From Syntrophomonadaceae bacterium (GTDB taxonomy: Bacteria; Bacillota; Dethiobacteria; DTU022), in NCBI GenBank assembly GCA_007131435.1, contig SLQM01000177.1:1-6739 (forward strand): a DNA stretch of 6,739 bases, in the 5' to 3' direction. Below the pieces are notes generated by a model. That model was not told the DNA's origin. It was given only the letters and a program-made list of their open reading frames with translations, and did no database searches. Shown here piece by piece: positions 5,693 through 6,739 of the stretch. Every line of letters begins with the position of its first letter. Positions within the stretch are counted from its first letter, which is position 1. Both the position numbers and the translations under genes were made by a program.

Positions 5693-6694
5693 ATGGAAGA
5701 GATTATTATCCCATTATTATTTGTTGCGTTAATTATAATTGTTATTGCCGTAATATTTAGTTTTATCCCGCTGGGCCTGTGGATATCTGCCCTTGCGGCA
5801 AGGGTTCCCGTAGGTATATTTGCTTTAATTGGTATGCGCTTAAGAAGGGTCGTTCCGGCTAAGATTGTCAATCCCCTGATTAAAGCAACAAAGGCCGGGC
5901 TTGACTTGAATGTTAACAAGCTGGAAGGGCACTTTTTAGCCGGGGGCAACGTGGACAGGGTTGTTAATGCCCTGATTGCCGCCCAGCGGGCAGAGATACC
6001 GCTGCAATTTGAAAGAGCCGCCGCCATTGACCTGGCCGGGCGCGATGTTTTGCAGGCAGTACAGATGAGCGTAAACCCAAAGGTTATTGAAACGCCCGTT
6101 GTTGCCGCCGTGGCAAAGGACGGAATTGAAGTAAAAGCCCGGGCCAAGGTAACTGTCAGGGCTAATATTGACCGCCTGGTGGGCGGGGCCGGTGAAGAGA
6201 CCATAATAGCCAGGGTTGGGGAAGGTATTGTAACCACGATAGGTTCGTCCGATAATCATAAAGTTGTTCTTGAAAACCCTGACAGAATTTCGAACACTGT
6301 TCTTAATAAAGGGCTTGACTCTGGAACTGCCTATGAGATTTTGTCAATTGATGTTGCCGATGTAGACGTTGGCAAGAACATAGGGGCCCAGCTGCAGACC
6401 GACCAGGCCGAAGCAGATAAGCGAATTGCCCAGGCTAAAGCTGAAGAGCGCAGGGCGATGGCTGTTGCGAAAGAACAGGAAATGATCGCTTCTGTGCAGG
6501 AAATGCGTGCCAAGGTAACCGAAGCCGAAGCCGAAGTCCCCAAGGCAATGGCCCAGGCTTTACGCGAAGGCAATCTCGGCGTAATGGACTACTACCAGAT
6601 GAAAAATGTAATGGCCGATACAGATATGCGTTCAAACATCAGCAAGCTGGGTGCAGAAGGCAGCCAGGAAAGCGGCCATCAAGACCAGGAGTAA
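5693..6694 (+). CDS. floA: Flotillin-like protein FloA
   Basis: A 333-aa SPFH protein of the FloA (YqfA) type, a scaffold of functional membrane microdomains. An N-terminal membrane segment (residues 4-27) is followed by a second hydrophobic stretch (28-48), then the SPFH domain with PAKIVNPLIKATKAGLDL (55-72), LEGHFLAGGNVDRVV (77-91), GRDVLQAVQMSVNPKVIETP (116-135) and the IEVKARAKVTVRANIDRLVGG region (145-165). A coiled-coil, Ala/Glu-rich flotillin region (about 238-290) has DQAEADKRIAQAKAEERRAMA, and a Gln/Glu-rich hydrophilic tail ends the protein. Length and motifs match the family closely. AGGAGGG (5680-5686) is 6 bases before the ATG. It lies 19 bases after nfeD, so the two are probably one transcript, and their products are known to act together at the membrane. 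Confidence 0.96.
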   Translation: MEEIIIPLLFVALIIIVIAVIFSFIPLGLWISALAARVPVGIFALIGMRLRRVVPAKIVNPLIKATKAGLDLNVNKLEGHFLAGGNVDRVVNALIAAQRAEIPLQFERAAAIDLAGRDVLQAVQMSVNPKVIETPVVAAVAKDGIEVKARAKVTVRANIDRLVGGAGEETIIARVGEGIVTTIGSSDNHKVVLENPDRISNTVLNKGLDSGTAYEILSIDVADVDVGKNIGAQLQTDQAEADKRIAQAKAEERRAMAVAKEQEMIASVQEMRAKVTEAEAEVPKAMAQALREGNLGVMDYYQMKNVMADTDMRSNISKLGAEGSQESGHQDQE

Positions 6695-6715
6695 GGCCCG
6701 GGGAGGGTAACCGCT

Positions 6716-6739
6716 ATGGAAGGTTTTATTACCTTAATA
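6716..6739 (+). CDS. Start of a further gene, cut off by window edge
   Basis: An ATG at 6716 follows GGGAGGG (6701-6707) with 8 bases between, 21 bases after the floA stop. Only eight codons are present (MEGFITLI) and the frame stays open to the edge. The hydrophobic beginning hints at a membrane segment. In Bacillus the gene after floA is the small yqfB, and other clades carry different genes there, so the product cannot be named. Spacing suggests it belongs to the nfeD-floA transcript. Confidence 0.5.

Noticed and set aside
5689..6237. 182-codon open frame on the minus strand
   Set aside because: Antisense shadow of floA. Its Ala/Thr/Ile/Ser-rich composition mirrors the floA codons, and FloA is unambiguous.

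Overview
The window looks like a chromosomal segment of a low-to-mid GC Firmicute (Bacillota), most likely of the class Clostridia. This is inferred from AGGAGG-type ribosome binding sites, TTGACA/TATAAT-like promoters, and the block HIT protein - rpsU - yqeY - nfeD - floA, which matches the conserved rpsU-yqeY-yqeZ-yqfA order known from Bacillus and clostridia. The species cannot be named from the sequence. No mobile element, CRISPR array, tRNA or rRNA is visible. All gaps between genes are shorter than about 230 bases.

Left part (1-1940). The window opens inside a tandem-domain rhodanese (thiosulfate/3-mercaptopyruvate sulfurtransferase type) on the + strand, with a strikingly acidic C-terminal tail. 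A strong hairpin at 702-733 separates it from a convergent minus-strand group. Read in the direction of transcription, that group is mnmH/selU (tRNA 2-selenouridine synthase), a YlbF/YmcA/YheA-family protein, and a HAD-superfamily phosphatase. The last two overlap as ATGA and are probably translationally coupled. The YlbF-like gene may also have its own promoter in the 75-base gap after mnmH.

Middle (3014-3235). This is a divergent intergenic region. It carries a plausible sigma-A-type promoter facing left for mnmH and a very good one facing right for the HIT gene.

Right part (3236-6739). On the + strand come a HinT-like nucleotide hydrolase, ribosomal protein S21 (57 aa), a GatB/YqeY-domain protein, and a perfect 12-bp terminator hairpin that begins in the yqeY stop codon. 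These are followed by an NfeD-type membrane serine protease with a TTG start, the flotillin-like FloA, and the first eight codons of a further gene that runs off the end. NfeD and FloA are a known protease/scaffold pair of membrane microdomains. The upstream genes concern nucleotide turnover and translation.

Most of the window is conserved housekeeping content, and I see no clear evidence of an undescribed system. The points most worth a second look are the selenium-linked mnmH grouped with a YlbF-like protein and a HAD phosphatase next to a rhodanese, and the layered expression control in front of nfeD.
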